17,655 bases of DNA, from NCBI GenBank assembly GCA_948857205.1, contig CAQPRV010000056.1, forward strand, positions 1-17,655. Reading direction: 5' to 3'. Shown piece after piece: positions 6,851-14,032 of the stretch. The notes beneath the pieces are model-generated. The model was not told where the DNA came from and searched no databases. It saw nothing but the letters and a program-made list of their open reading frames with translations. How positions within the stretch are numbered: position 1 is the first letter of the stretch; every line of letters begins with the position of its first letter. The DNA is from an uncultured Clostridia bacterium. GTDB taxonomy: Bacteria > Bacillota > Clostridia > TANB77 > CAG-508. A program made the position numbers and the translations under genes.

Positions 6851-7843
6851 ATGTTTAAATTTGGTTGGGGACAAGATATAGGAATAGATTTAGGAACAGC
6901 CACAGTAATAGCATATATAAAAGGAAAAGGAATAGTATTAAGAGAACCATCAGTAGTGGCAGTAGATAACAATACAGGAGAAGTAGTATCTGTTGGAAAA
7001 GAAGCAAGAAGAATGTTAGGAAGAACACCAGGAAATATAATAGCAACAAGACCACTAAGAGATGGAGTAATATCAGACTACACAGTAACGGAAAAAATGT
7101 TGAAATATTTTATACATAAAGTATGTGGAAAATCTGTATTTGCGCCAAGAATCATGATATGTATTCCATCACAAGTAACTGAAGTAGAAAAAAAAGCAGT
7201 AATAGATGCAGCAACCCAAGCAGGAGCTAGAAAAGTATGTTTAATAGAAGAACCAATTGCAGCAGCTATTGGAGCAGGAATAGATATATCAAAACCATGT
7301 GGTAATATGGTAGTAGATATAGGAGGAGGAACAACAGATATAGCTGTAATTTCTTTAGGAGGATCTGTTGTAAGCCAATCATTAAAAGTTGCTGGAGACA
7401 AATTTGATGAATATATAGTAAAATATATTAAGAAAAAACATAACATAATGATTGGAGAAAGAACAGCAGAAGATTTAAAAATAAACCTTGGTTGTGTATT
7501 TCCAAAAATACAAGATGTAGATATGGAAGTAAGAGGAAGAGACTTAATAACAGGACTTCCAAAAACCTTAAAAGTATATTCAAGTGAAATGTTAGATGCA
7601 TTAATTGAACCAGCAATGATGATAGTGGATAGTGTACATTCTGTTTTAGAAAAAACACCACCAGAGCTTGCAGCAGACATCAGTGATAGAGGAATTTATA
7701 TGACTGGTGGAGGGTGTTTAATTGATGGATTAGATAAGTTATTACAAGAAAAAACAGGAATAAATGTGATGATAGCAGAAGATACAGTATCATGTGTAGC
7801 TTTAGGTACAGGAAAAGCCTTAGATAATTTAGATTTATTATAA
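6851..7843 (+). CDS. mreB: MreB/Mbl-family actin-like cell shape protein
   Basis: A 330-residue bacterial actin. Phosphate-1 motif DIGIDLGTA lies at residues 9-17, phosphate-2 motif DIGGGTTD at 156-163, and the adenosine motif TGGGCLIDG is near the C-terminus. IEEPIAAAIGAG is the usual MreB connecting stretch. These proteins form membrane-bound ATP-dependent filaments that orient cell-wall synthesis in rods. The N-terminal MFKFGWGQDIG fits the short amphipathic start of the family. No mreC or mreD follows; mtaB comes next, 35 bp downstream. That isolated position is more like Mbl or an additional MreB paralogue than the main mreBCD locus, so the choice between mreB and mbl is open. It has its own promoter. 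Confidence 0.9.
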   Translation: MFKFGWGQDIGIDLGTATVIAYIKGKGIVLREPSVVAVDNNTGEVVSVGKEARRMLGRTPGNIIATRPLRDGVISDYTVTEKMLKYFIHKVCGKSVFAPRIMICIPSQVTEVEKKAVIDAATQAGARKVCLIEEPIAAAIGAGIDISKPCGNMVVDIGGGTTDIAVISLGGSVVSQSLKVAGDKFDEYIVKYIKKKHNIMIGERTAEDLKINLGCVFPKIQDVDMEVRGRDLITGLPKTLKVYSSEMLDALIEPAMMIVDSVHSVLEKTPPELAADISDRGIYMTGGGCLIDGLDKLLQEKTGINVMIAEDTVSCVALGTGKALDNLDLL

Positions 7844-7878
7844 TCTGAAGATTTGTGATTTTGGGAAGGAGACTAAAA

Positions 7879-9169
7879 ATGAGAAAAGTAGCTTTTATAA
7901 CTTTACGGTTGCAAAGTAAATCAGTACGAAACAAATGCAATGTCACAAAAATTCATAGAAAAAGGATATAAAATTATATCACAAGAAGATGAAAAAGCAG
8001 ATATATATATAATAAATACATGTACAGTAACAAATATGTCAGATAGAAAATCTAGGCAAATGTTAAGAAGAGTAAGAGAACAAAATAAAGAAGCAATAAT
8101 AGTAGCATGTGGATGTTATGTGCAAGTAGCAAAACAAGAAATAGAAAAAATGAATGATATAAATATTATTATTGGAAATAATGAAAAAGCACAAATTGTA
8201 GAATATGTAGAAAAATACATAATAGAAAATACAAAACAAACACAAGCAGAAGACATAATGCAACAAAAAGAGTTTAAAGATTTTGGAGAGGTAGAATTTA
8301 CAGAAAAAACTAGAGCAGTAATAAAAATACAAGATGGTTGTGATAGATATTGTTCTTATTGTATAATTCCATATGCACGAGGAAAAGTAAGAAGTAGACA
8401 ACCTCAAAATATAACATCTGAAATAGCAAAAATAGTACAAAAGGGTCTAAAGGAAGTAGTAATAACAGGAATACATATAGCATCATATGGAAAAGATTTT
8501 AGAAATAATTATAAATTAATAGATTTATTAGAAGATATAAATAAAATTCAGGGTTTAGAAAGAATTAGATTAGGTTCAATAGAACCACTAATAATAGATG
8601 AAGAATTTATAGATAGAATTTCAAAACTGCAAAAGGTATGTCACCATTTTCATTTGTCCTTACAGAGTGGATGTAATGAGACCTTAAAAAGAATGAATAG
8701 AAGATATACAATAGAAGAATTTGAGTACATAGTTTCTCTTTTAAGAAAAGAATTTAAAGATGTTATATTAACAACTGATATAATAGTAGGGTTTCCAGGT
8801 GAGACAGAAAACGAATTTAATGAAACTTTTAAATTTTTGGAACAAATAAAATTTTATAAGATACATGTATTTAAATATTCACCAAGAAAAGGAACAAAAG
8901 CAGCAAAGATGGAAGAACAAATAGATGGAAATATAAAAGATGAGAGAAGTAAGAAAATAATAGAACTTTCCGATAAATTCCAAAAAGAATATAATGAGAG
9001 TTTTGTTGGTAAACAAGTAGAAGTTTTATTTGAAGAGTTAAAAGATGGTGTTTTTAAAGGGCATACTAAAAATTATTTATCAATACATTTTAAGACAAAT
9101 CAAAATTTAGAAAACAAATTACAAAATGTTATTTGCCAAAAGGCTGAAAAAGATTATATTATTGCATAA
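7879..9169 (+). CDS. mtaB: tRNA t6A37 methylthiotransferase MtaB, +1 frameshift at codon 10
   Basis: MtaB (YqeV type) adds a methylthio group to t6A37 in tRNA using two Fe-S clusters and SAM. It starts at ATG 7879 behind GGAAGGAG and reads MRKVAFITL, after which one surplus base (C7906) breaks the frame. Skipping it gives GCKVNQYETNAM, the near-invariant opening of the family. The joined protein is 429 residues. The N-terminal cluster cysteines are Cys11 (in the recoded part), Cys48 (NTCTVT) and Cys79 (CGCY). The radical SAM site is CDRYCSYC (Cys154, 158, 161). A TRAM-like C-terminus follows about residue 360. An alternative start at ATG 7940 would remove Cys11, a cluster ligand, and has no ribosome site. 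Unshifted translation stops at 7969 after 30 residues. It works in the same pathway as the tsaE/tsaB products encoded nearby, which make its t6A substrate. Confidence 0.9.
7903..7910 (+). other. +1 frameshift site TTA-C-GGT in mtaB
   Basis: The upstream frame reads ATA ACT TTA CGG TTG; the family sequence (TLGCKVNQYET) requires TTA GGT TGC AAA GTA. C7906 is the only surplus base. The A-site codon in the upstream frame is again CGG. No SD-like sequence lies upstream (TTTTATAACTTTA), so this site differs from the other two in context but not in its CGGN core. Confidence 0.8.
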
Positions 9170-9291
9170 TTTTTTTAATATTAAATTTTAGTTACAATTT
9201 TTTTTAGATAGAAATAAAATATAAAAAAATTATGTAATAAAAGTGTAATGAATACGTCATCAATATTTAATATTTAAATTGAGTAAATTGC

Positions 9292-9320
9292 TTGATAAAT
9301 CCTTCTAACTATAGTATAAA
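9292..9320 (+). promoter_or_regulatory. Sigma-A-type promoter for the small repeat protein
   Basis: TTGATA (9292-9297) and TATAAA (9315-9320) are 17 bp apart and about 40 bp before ATG 9359, which has a strong AAAGGAGGA site. The 120 bp between mtaB and this promoter hold only AT-rich sequence with T-runs; I see nothing else there. Confidence 0.55.
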
Positions 9321-9358
9321 TAAAAATATAAATCACAATTAACAAAGGAGGAAGCAGA

Positions 9359-9676
9359 ATGGCAGATTTAAGAGAAGAAAGTAAAGTATCAGGAGTATTT
9401 GGAGGAGTACAATTTGAGAATAGTGAGCAGACTCCAATAGAAAATGCTGGAACAATAAGAAATAACAATTTACCTGTTAAGTCAGGATTTTGGTCAAGTT
9501 TCAAAGCCTTTTGGTTACAAGATATTAATTGGAAAAAAGAAATCAAAGTTGAATTAACACCAAATCAACAAAAAGTTGAAGATCAAATTAACGAATTTTT
9601 ACATCAAGAAATTACATGGAAAAAGGTACATGATTTCTTATTTCAAGAAGTGACATTTAAGAAAAAAGATATATAA
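9359..9676 (+). CDS. Small protein of unknown function with three copies of a FxxQ-E-T-W-KK motif
   Basis: A 105-residue protein I do not recognise. It has no signal peptide or membrane segment. The first 40 residues are polar and probably disordered (MADLREESKV, NSEQTPIENAG). The C-terminal half carries three related ten-residue units: FWLQDINWKK (51-60), FLHQEITWKK (80-89) and FLFQEVTFKK (93-102), consensus F-x-x-Q-(D/E)-(I/V)-(T/N)-(W/F)-K-K. The alternation of aromatic, acidic and Lys-Lys positions suggests a repeated binding surface, possibly amphipathic. It is a single-gene unit: strong promoter and AGGAGG site in front, strong terminator behind. It lies directly upstream of ftsE, which is a hint of a division or envelope role but no more than that. 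Codon use is like the neighbours. Confidence 0.75.
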   Translation: MADLREESKVSGVFGGVQFENSEQTPIENAGTIRNNNLPVKSGFWSSFKAFWLQDINWKKEIKVELTPNQQKVEDQINEFLHQEITWKKVHDFLFQEVTFKKKDI

Positions 9677-9684
9677 TAAATAGA

Positions 9685-9727
9685 AGATAGAAAATGCAAA
9701 AAATCCAACATTTTCTATCTTTTTTTT
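9685..9727 (+). terminator. Rho-independent terminator
   Basis: AGATAGAAAATG (9685-9696) pairs perfectly with CATTTTCTATCT (9709-9720), with a 12-base loop, followed by seven T (9721-9727). It ends the transcript of the small repeat protein before the ftsE promoter. Confidence 0.85.
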
Positions 9728-9739
9728 ACAAAAAAAGTA

Positions 9740-9768
9740 TTGCAAAAAATCAATATTATTGTTATTAT
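9740..9768 (+). promoter_or_regulatory. Sigma-A-type promoter for ftsE-ftsX-M23 genes
   Basis: TTGCAA (9740-9745) and TATTAT (9763-9768) are separated by 17 bp and lie about 40 bp before ATG 9808 (ribosome site AAGGAG). It is the only good promoter I see before the division genes. Confidence 0.6.
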
Positions 9769-9807
9769 TAGAGTGTATAAAAATAATTATACTTTAAGGA
9801 GAAAAAA

Positions 9808-10494
9808 ATGATAGAATTTAGAAACGTGACAAAAACATATGATACAGGAACACATGCAGTTAAAAATGCAAATTTTATTATTAATAAAGGAGAATTTGCC
9901 TTTTTAGTAGGTTCTTCAGGAAGTGGTAAATCAACACTAATCAAACTAATATTAAAAGAAGAAGAACCAACCTCAGGAAATATAATAATAAATGGAAAAG
10001 ATACAACTTTTTTAAAAGCAAATAGAGTACCATATTTAAGAAGAAGTATGGGAGTAGTATTTCAAGATTTTAGACTTTTACCAGATAAAACAGTATATGA
10101 CAATGTAGCATATGCAATGTATATTGTAAGAGCAACACCAAGACATATAAGAAGGCAAGTACCAATGGTATTGTCATTAGTTGGTCTAAGTGGAAAAGCA
10201 AAAATGTATCCAAATGAGCTATCAGGAGGAGAGCAACAAAGAGTAGCATTAGCAAGAGCATTAGTAAACAATCCATCAATGTTAATAGCAGATGAACCAA
10301 CAGGAAATTTAGATCCAGATACAGCATGGGAAATTATGAATTTATTAAATGACATAAACATGAGAGGGACAACTGTAGTAGTAGCAACACATGCAAAAGA
10401 TATAGTAGATCAAATGAAAAAAAGAGTTATTCATATAAACAAGGGTCAAATTGTTAGAGATGATAAAAAAGGTGGTTATGATTGTGAAATATAA
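9808..10494 (+). CDS. ftsE: Cell division ATP-binding protein FtsE
   Basis: A 228-residue ABC ATPase. Walker A GSSGSGKS is at 35-42, the signature LSGGEQQR at 138-145, and Walker B LIADEPTGNLD has Asp162/Glu163. The Q-loop stretch VFQDFRLLPDKTVYDNV is the FtsE form. FtsE pairs with FtsX in a mechanotransmitting ABC complex that switches on peptidoglycan hydrolases outside the cell. It is the first gene of its transcript and overlaps the start of ftsX (ftsE stop at 10492-10494), so the two are translationally coupled. Length is normal (about 228). Confidence 0.95.
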   Translation: MIEFRNVTKTYDTGTHAVKNANFIINKGEFAFLVGSSGSGKSTLIKLILKEEEPTSGNIIINGKDTTFLKANRVPYLRRSMGVVFQDFRLLPDKTVYDNVAYAMYIVRATPRHIRRQVPMVLSLVGLSGKAKMYPNELSGGEQQRVALARALVNNPSMLIADEPTGNLDPDTAWEIMNLLNDINMRGTTVVVATHAKDIVDQMKKRVIHINKGQIVRDDKKGGYDCEI

Positions 10495-11384
10495 TAGAAT
10501 AGGATATTTAATAGGAGAAGGTTTCACTAATGTATTTAAAAACAAAAAATCTACTGGTGCCTCATTAATGATTATGTGTGCAACAATGATAATATTTGGA
10601 ATATTTTTAATACTAGGTGAAAACATTAATCACTTTGTAGCAGAAGTAGAATCAGCACAAGGAATACAAGTATTCATAAATAATGATGCTACACAAGAAC
10701 AAATTAATGAAGTAGGAGAAAAAATAAGAAGTTTAGATGGTGTAAGTACAACTGAATTCATATCAAAAGAAGCAGCATTAAATCAAATGAAAGAAAGATT
10801 TGGAGAAAAACAAGACTTATTATCAGGATATGAAGAGAATAATATTTTTCCATCATCATATGTAGTAACATTAACAGATTTGAACAAAAGCAAATCTGTC
10901 CAAGACCAAATATTAACAATAGAAAATGTAAAAAAAATAACAAGTAAAGATGAAACAGTAACAACATTAATAAATCTAGCGAATGGAATAAAAATAGTTA
11001 CAGGAATAATCTTAATATTATTAATAGTAATTTCAATTTTCATAATAGCAAATACAATAAAACTTACAGTACATGCAAGGAGAAAAGAAATATCAATTAT
11101 GAAATATGTAGGAGCAACAAATGGATTTATAAGATGGCCATTTATTGTAGAGGGAATGATTATAGGAATTATTGCAAGTGCGATTTCTATAATTATAGTT
11201 GGGGGAGCATATAATTTCATTGCAAGCAAAATGGTAAACTCTCAATTTATGCAAATAATAAATATGAGCTTAGTAAGTTTTAGTGATATGTTAAATTCAA
11301 TTATATTTGTATATATGTTATTAGGAATTGGAATAGGAGCAATGCGGAAGTGTTATTTCAATGAGAAAATATTTAAAAGTATAA
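10478..11384 (+). CDS. ftsX: Cell division protein FtsX, +1 frameshift 12 residues before the end
   Basis: FtsX is the membrane half of FtsEX. Reading from ATG 10478 gives 301 residues when C11345 is skipped. It starts MIVKYNRIGYLIGEGF, then TM1 (about 28-50), a large extracellular domain (about 55-165) and TM2 (about 172-195). A cytoplasmic ARRKEISIMKYVGAT loop, TM3 and TM4 follow. The recoded tail GAMGSVISMRKYLKV, with stop at 11382-11384, is the expected FtsX ending. It leaves AGGAG (11385-11389) free as the ribosome site of the next gene. Unshifted reading gives a foreign tail (CYFNEKIFKS...) running to 11422, 28 bases into the next gene. AGGTGG at 10470-10475 is spaced better for GTG 10484 (two residues shorter) than for ATG 10478, so the exact start is uncertain; TTG 10451 is too early. 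Confidence 0.9.
11342..11349 (+). other. +1 frameshift site ATG-C-GGA in ftsX
   Basis: The upstream frame reads GGA GCA ATG CGG AAG; the family ending (GAMGS-ISMRKYLKV) requires ATG GGA AGT GTT ATT. C11345 is the one surplus base, and CGG is again the A-site codon. AGGAG lies at 11335-11339, five bases upstream, but is also the code for the Ile-Gly-Ala of TM4. Confidence 0.8.
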
Positions 11385-11394
11385 AGGAGAAGAC

Positions 11395-12684
11395 ATGCGT
11401 AAAAATTTATGTATTGTTTTGATTTTTATAATAGTTAGTTTTAGCATATTTTCAAAAGAAATATTTGCAGAAGATAATGAACAAAGTACTAATTCGAGCA
11501 ATAGTTCTGTAACAGATTTAAAAACAGAGCAAGAGCAATTACAACAACAAATTGATAATGCAAATGATGAATTAAATAATATACAAGATGAGCTAAGTCA
11601 AAATTTGCAACAAGTTCAAAAATTAGATGAAAAAATAGCAACATCACAAAATGAGTTAGATGAATTAAATACTAAAATATTAAAATTACAATCTTCAATA
11701 AGCAGTGTTGAAAATCAATTAAAAATAGCTGAAGAAAAATATAATAGACAAAAAGATTTATTAGAACAAAGATTAGTACTCATTTATGAAGCAGGAGATA
11801 CAAGATATCTAGATGTAATGTTAAGCTCAACTAGTGTATCTGATTTCTTATCAAATTATTTTCTTATTACAGAATTAACGTCATATGAAACAGAATTACT
11901 AGAAGATGTAAAAGCTAAAAAAGACACAATTGAATTATCAAAGCAAAAGTTAGATAAAGATAAAGAACAATTAGGAATAATAAAACAAAATCAAACTAAA
12001 ACAACAAAAGTTTTAGAAAATACAAAAAGTGTAAGAGAGAACTATATTGCAAAATTATCAGATCAAGAAAAAGATACTCAAACAAAAATAGATGAATATA
12101 ATAAAAGATTTGAAGAAATTAATAATGAAATATTAGCTTTAGCAATGGAAGGTATGGAGACACAATATATTGGAGGAGAACTTGCTTGGCCAGTTCCAGG
12201 ATATACAAGAATAAGTTCTAAATATGGAATGAGAACACATCCAATTACAGGTGTTTACAAATTACATACAGGTGTAGATATTAGTGCACCTATGGGAGCA
12301 AATTTTATTGCAGCTAATGATGGAATTGTTACAAAAGCTGGAATGAATAGTGCGTATGGTAATATGGTAATAATTGACCATGGTGGAGGAATTTCAACAT
12401 TATATGCACATGGCTCAGAGATTTTAGTAGAAGTGGGTCAAACTGTAAAAAGAGGAGAACAAGTTTTAAAAGTAGGATCAACAGGGTATTCCACAGGACC
12501 ACATGCACATTTTGAAGTTAGAATAAATGGTGTAGTAACAGATCCAATGCCATATATAACAAATGGTGTAATTCCTAAAAATGAAGATACAAATGAAAAA
12601 GATGAAAATAGTAAAGCAAATAACACAACAAACAATACAATAAGTACAAATAATTCAGCAGTTAATTCAGTAAAAAAGAAGTAA
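11395..12684 (+). CDS. Secreted coiled-coil M23 peptidoglycan endopeptidase (EnvC/PcsB-like), copy 1
   Basis: A 429-residue exported protein. Residues 1-26 are a signal peptide (MRKNLCIVLIFIIVSFSIFS, cleavage near IFA). About 40-240 is a long heptad coiled coil rich in Gln, Glu and Leu, interrupted by the hinge RLVLIYEAGDTRYLDVML. A LytM/M23 domain follows (about 265-385) with zinc ligands His291 and Asp295 (HTGVD) and the HAH pair (His370, His372), so it should be catalytically active and cleave peptide cross-bridges. The C-terminus is a low-complexity Asn/Thr/Ser tail (about 395-429). It starts ten bases after the recoded stop of ftsX. Coiled-coil hydrolases next to ftsEX are typically activated by FtsX (CwlO in Bacillus, PcsB in streptococci, EnvC in E. 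coli), so this is the likely FtsEX partner, by inference. Confidence 0.9.
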   Translation: MRKNLCIVLIFIIVSFSIFSKEIFAEDNEQSTNSSNSSVTDLKTEQEQLQQQIDNANDELNNIQDELSQNLQQVQKLDEKIATSQNELDELNTKILKLQSSISSVENQLKIAEEKYNRQKDLLEQRLVLIYEAGDTRYLDVMLSSTSVSDFLSNYFLITELTSYETELLEDVKAKKDTIELSKQKLDKDKEQLGIIKQNQTKTTKVLENTKSVRENYIAKLSDQEKDTQTKIDEYNKRFEEINNEILALAMEGMETQYIGGELAWPVPGYTRISSKYGMRTHPITGVYKLHTGVDISAPMGANFIAANDGIVTKAGMNSAYGNMVIIDHGGGISTLYAHGSEILVEVGQTVKRGEQVLKVGSTGYSTGPHAHFEVRINGVVTDPMPYITNGVIPKNEDTNEKDENSKANNTTNNTISTNNSAVNSVKKK

Positions 12685-12711
12685 TATAAAGAATAATTAG
12701 GAGGAACATAT

Positions 12712-13914
12712 ATGAAGAAATTTAATTTCAAAATAGTTTCAATATTATTAATAGTAATCATTTTGCAAAGTAGTATATCTTTTGCCACATCGACAAATGA
12801 GTTAAAAAATCAAAAAAGCGAAAATGACAAAAAAATTAACGAAGCGAAGTCAGATTTAGAAGATATTAAAGTTGAAAAATCTGAAACAGTAAAACAAGTA
12901 GAAGAATTATCTTCAAAAATAACAGATTATCAAACTCAAATAGATGAATTAGATGGAAAAATTTCAAATCTAAATAGTAAAATAGAAAATGCACAAAAAG
13001 AACTAAATAAATCTCAAGAAGATTATACAAAACAACAAGAATTATTAAATGCAAGATTAGTTGCAACTTATGAGGCAGGTGAAACTTCATATTTAGATGT
13101 AATTTTATCTTCAGAAAGTATAACAGATTTAATTTCTAATTATTATCTAGTAACAGAACTTGCAACTAATGATTCAGAGTTACTAGATAAAATACAAAAA
13201 CAAAAAGAAAAAATAGAACAATCTAAGAGAGAATTAGAAGATAGCAGAAAGGAACTATCTAACTCAAAAGCTAATAAACAAAATGTATCTAATCAATTAC
13301 GTGTTGCAAAAAGCGAAAAAACTAAACAAGTTGAAAAATTATCAGCAGATGAAAAAGCAATACAAGAGGAAATAGATGAATTGAAAGAATCAAACATTCA
13401 GATAGCAAAAGAAATTAAAAAAGCCCAAGAGCTATATGCAGCACAAATTGCAGCTTTAAATAATAAAAACTCATTAAAGAATGGAAATTCATCATCATCT
13501 TCTGGAAAATATGTTGGAGGTAATGGAACATTACAAAGGCCAGTAAGTTCTGGAAGTATTTCAGCTGGTATGTATTATCCTAGTGGAAGTTATCATGGTG
13601 CAGTAGATTTTGCTGTACCAACAGGAACACCTGTATATGCAGCTGAAACAGGTGTTGTTATAAAAACTGCTAATTTAACTTACAGTTATGGTACATATGT
13701 AGTAATTCAACATGCAAATGGATTGCAATCTTGGTATGCACATGGAACAAGTGGATCAATTTGTGTATCACCTGGACAAACAGTTTCAAGAGGACAAAAA
13801 ATTATGAGTTCAGGAAATAGTGGACATTCTTCAGGACCACATTTACATTTTGAAGTTAGAGTAGCACCATATGATTACAATACGTGTAGAGTAAATCCAC
13901 AAAATTATTTTTAA
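12712..13914 (+). CDS. Secreted coiled-coil M23 peptidoglycan endopeptidase (EnvC/PcsB-like), copy 2
   Basis: A 400-residue paralogue of the preceding gene, 27 bp downstream behind AGGAGGA. Residues 1-26 are a signal peptide (cleavage near SFA). A coiled coil spans about 30-255 and shares the hinge with copy 1: RLVATYEAGETSYLDVIL and SNYYLVTELA versus SNYFLITELT. A Gly/Ser/Asn linker precedes the M23 domain (about 270-395), which retains His295 and Asp299 (HGAVD) and HLH (His377, His379). It lacks the low-complexity tail of copy 1 and ends soon after the catalytic core. The two M23 domains are more divergent from each other than the coiled-coil hinges, which suggests duplication followed by specialisation of substrate, with retention of the region likely to contact FtsX. 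Confidence 0.9.
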   Translation: MKKFNFKIVSILLIVIILQSSISFATSTNELKNQKSENDKKINEAKSDLEDIKVEKSETVKQVEELSSKITDYQTQIDELDGKISNLNSKIENAQKELNKSQEDYTKQQELLNARLVATYEAGETSYLDVILSSESITDLISNYYLVTELATNDSELLDKIQKQKEKIEQSKRELEDSRKELSNSKANKQNVSNQLRVAKSEKTKQVEKLSADEKAIQEEIDELKESNIQIAKEIKKAQELYAAQIAALNNKNSLKNGNSSSSSGKYVGGNGTLQRPVSSGSISAGMYYPSGSYHGAVDFAVPTGTPVYAAETGVVIKTANLTYSYGTYVVIQHANGLQSWYAHGTSGSICVSPGQTVSRGQKIMSSGNSGHSSGPHLHFEVRVAPYDYNTCRVNPQNYF

Positions 13915-13961
13915 ATTATAATTATAAAATAATTATAATGTAATATAATATATAGAGAAAT

Positions 13962-13979
13962 GTCCCAATAGGGACTTTT
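13962..13979 (+). terminator. Weak stem-loop terminator after the M23 genes
   Basis: GTCCC (13962-13966) pairs with GGGAC (13971-13975) around an AATA loop, followed by only TTTT. The stem is short but is the only G+C-rich hairpin in an AT-rich gap. It probably attenuates rather than fully stops transcription into the S41 protease gene. Confidence 0.45.
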
Positions 13980-14032
13980 CCAATTTAAATAATGTATTAT
14001 TAAAAGCATCAAAGAAAGGAAAGAAAATAAGA

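Noticed and set aside
7078..7680. 200-codon minus-strand frame opposite mreB
   Set aside because: It lies entirely inside mreB, has no family resemblance and no ribosome site.
7940..7942. Start of mtaB at ATG 7940
   Set aside because: It removes the LGCKVNQYET cluster motif and has no Shine-Dalgarno sequence, while ATG 7879 has GGAAGGAG.
10451..10477. TTG 10451 as ftsX start
   Set aside because: It lies deep inside ftsE with no ribosome site; AGGTGG is placed for 10478 or 10484.
1455..11384. Three independent pseudogenes (obg, mtaB, ftsX)
   Set aside because: Each has only one lesion, all three lesions are the same (C before GGN), and both sides of each lesion are fully conserved; decay would give mixed lesions and stops.
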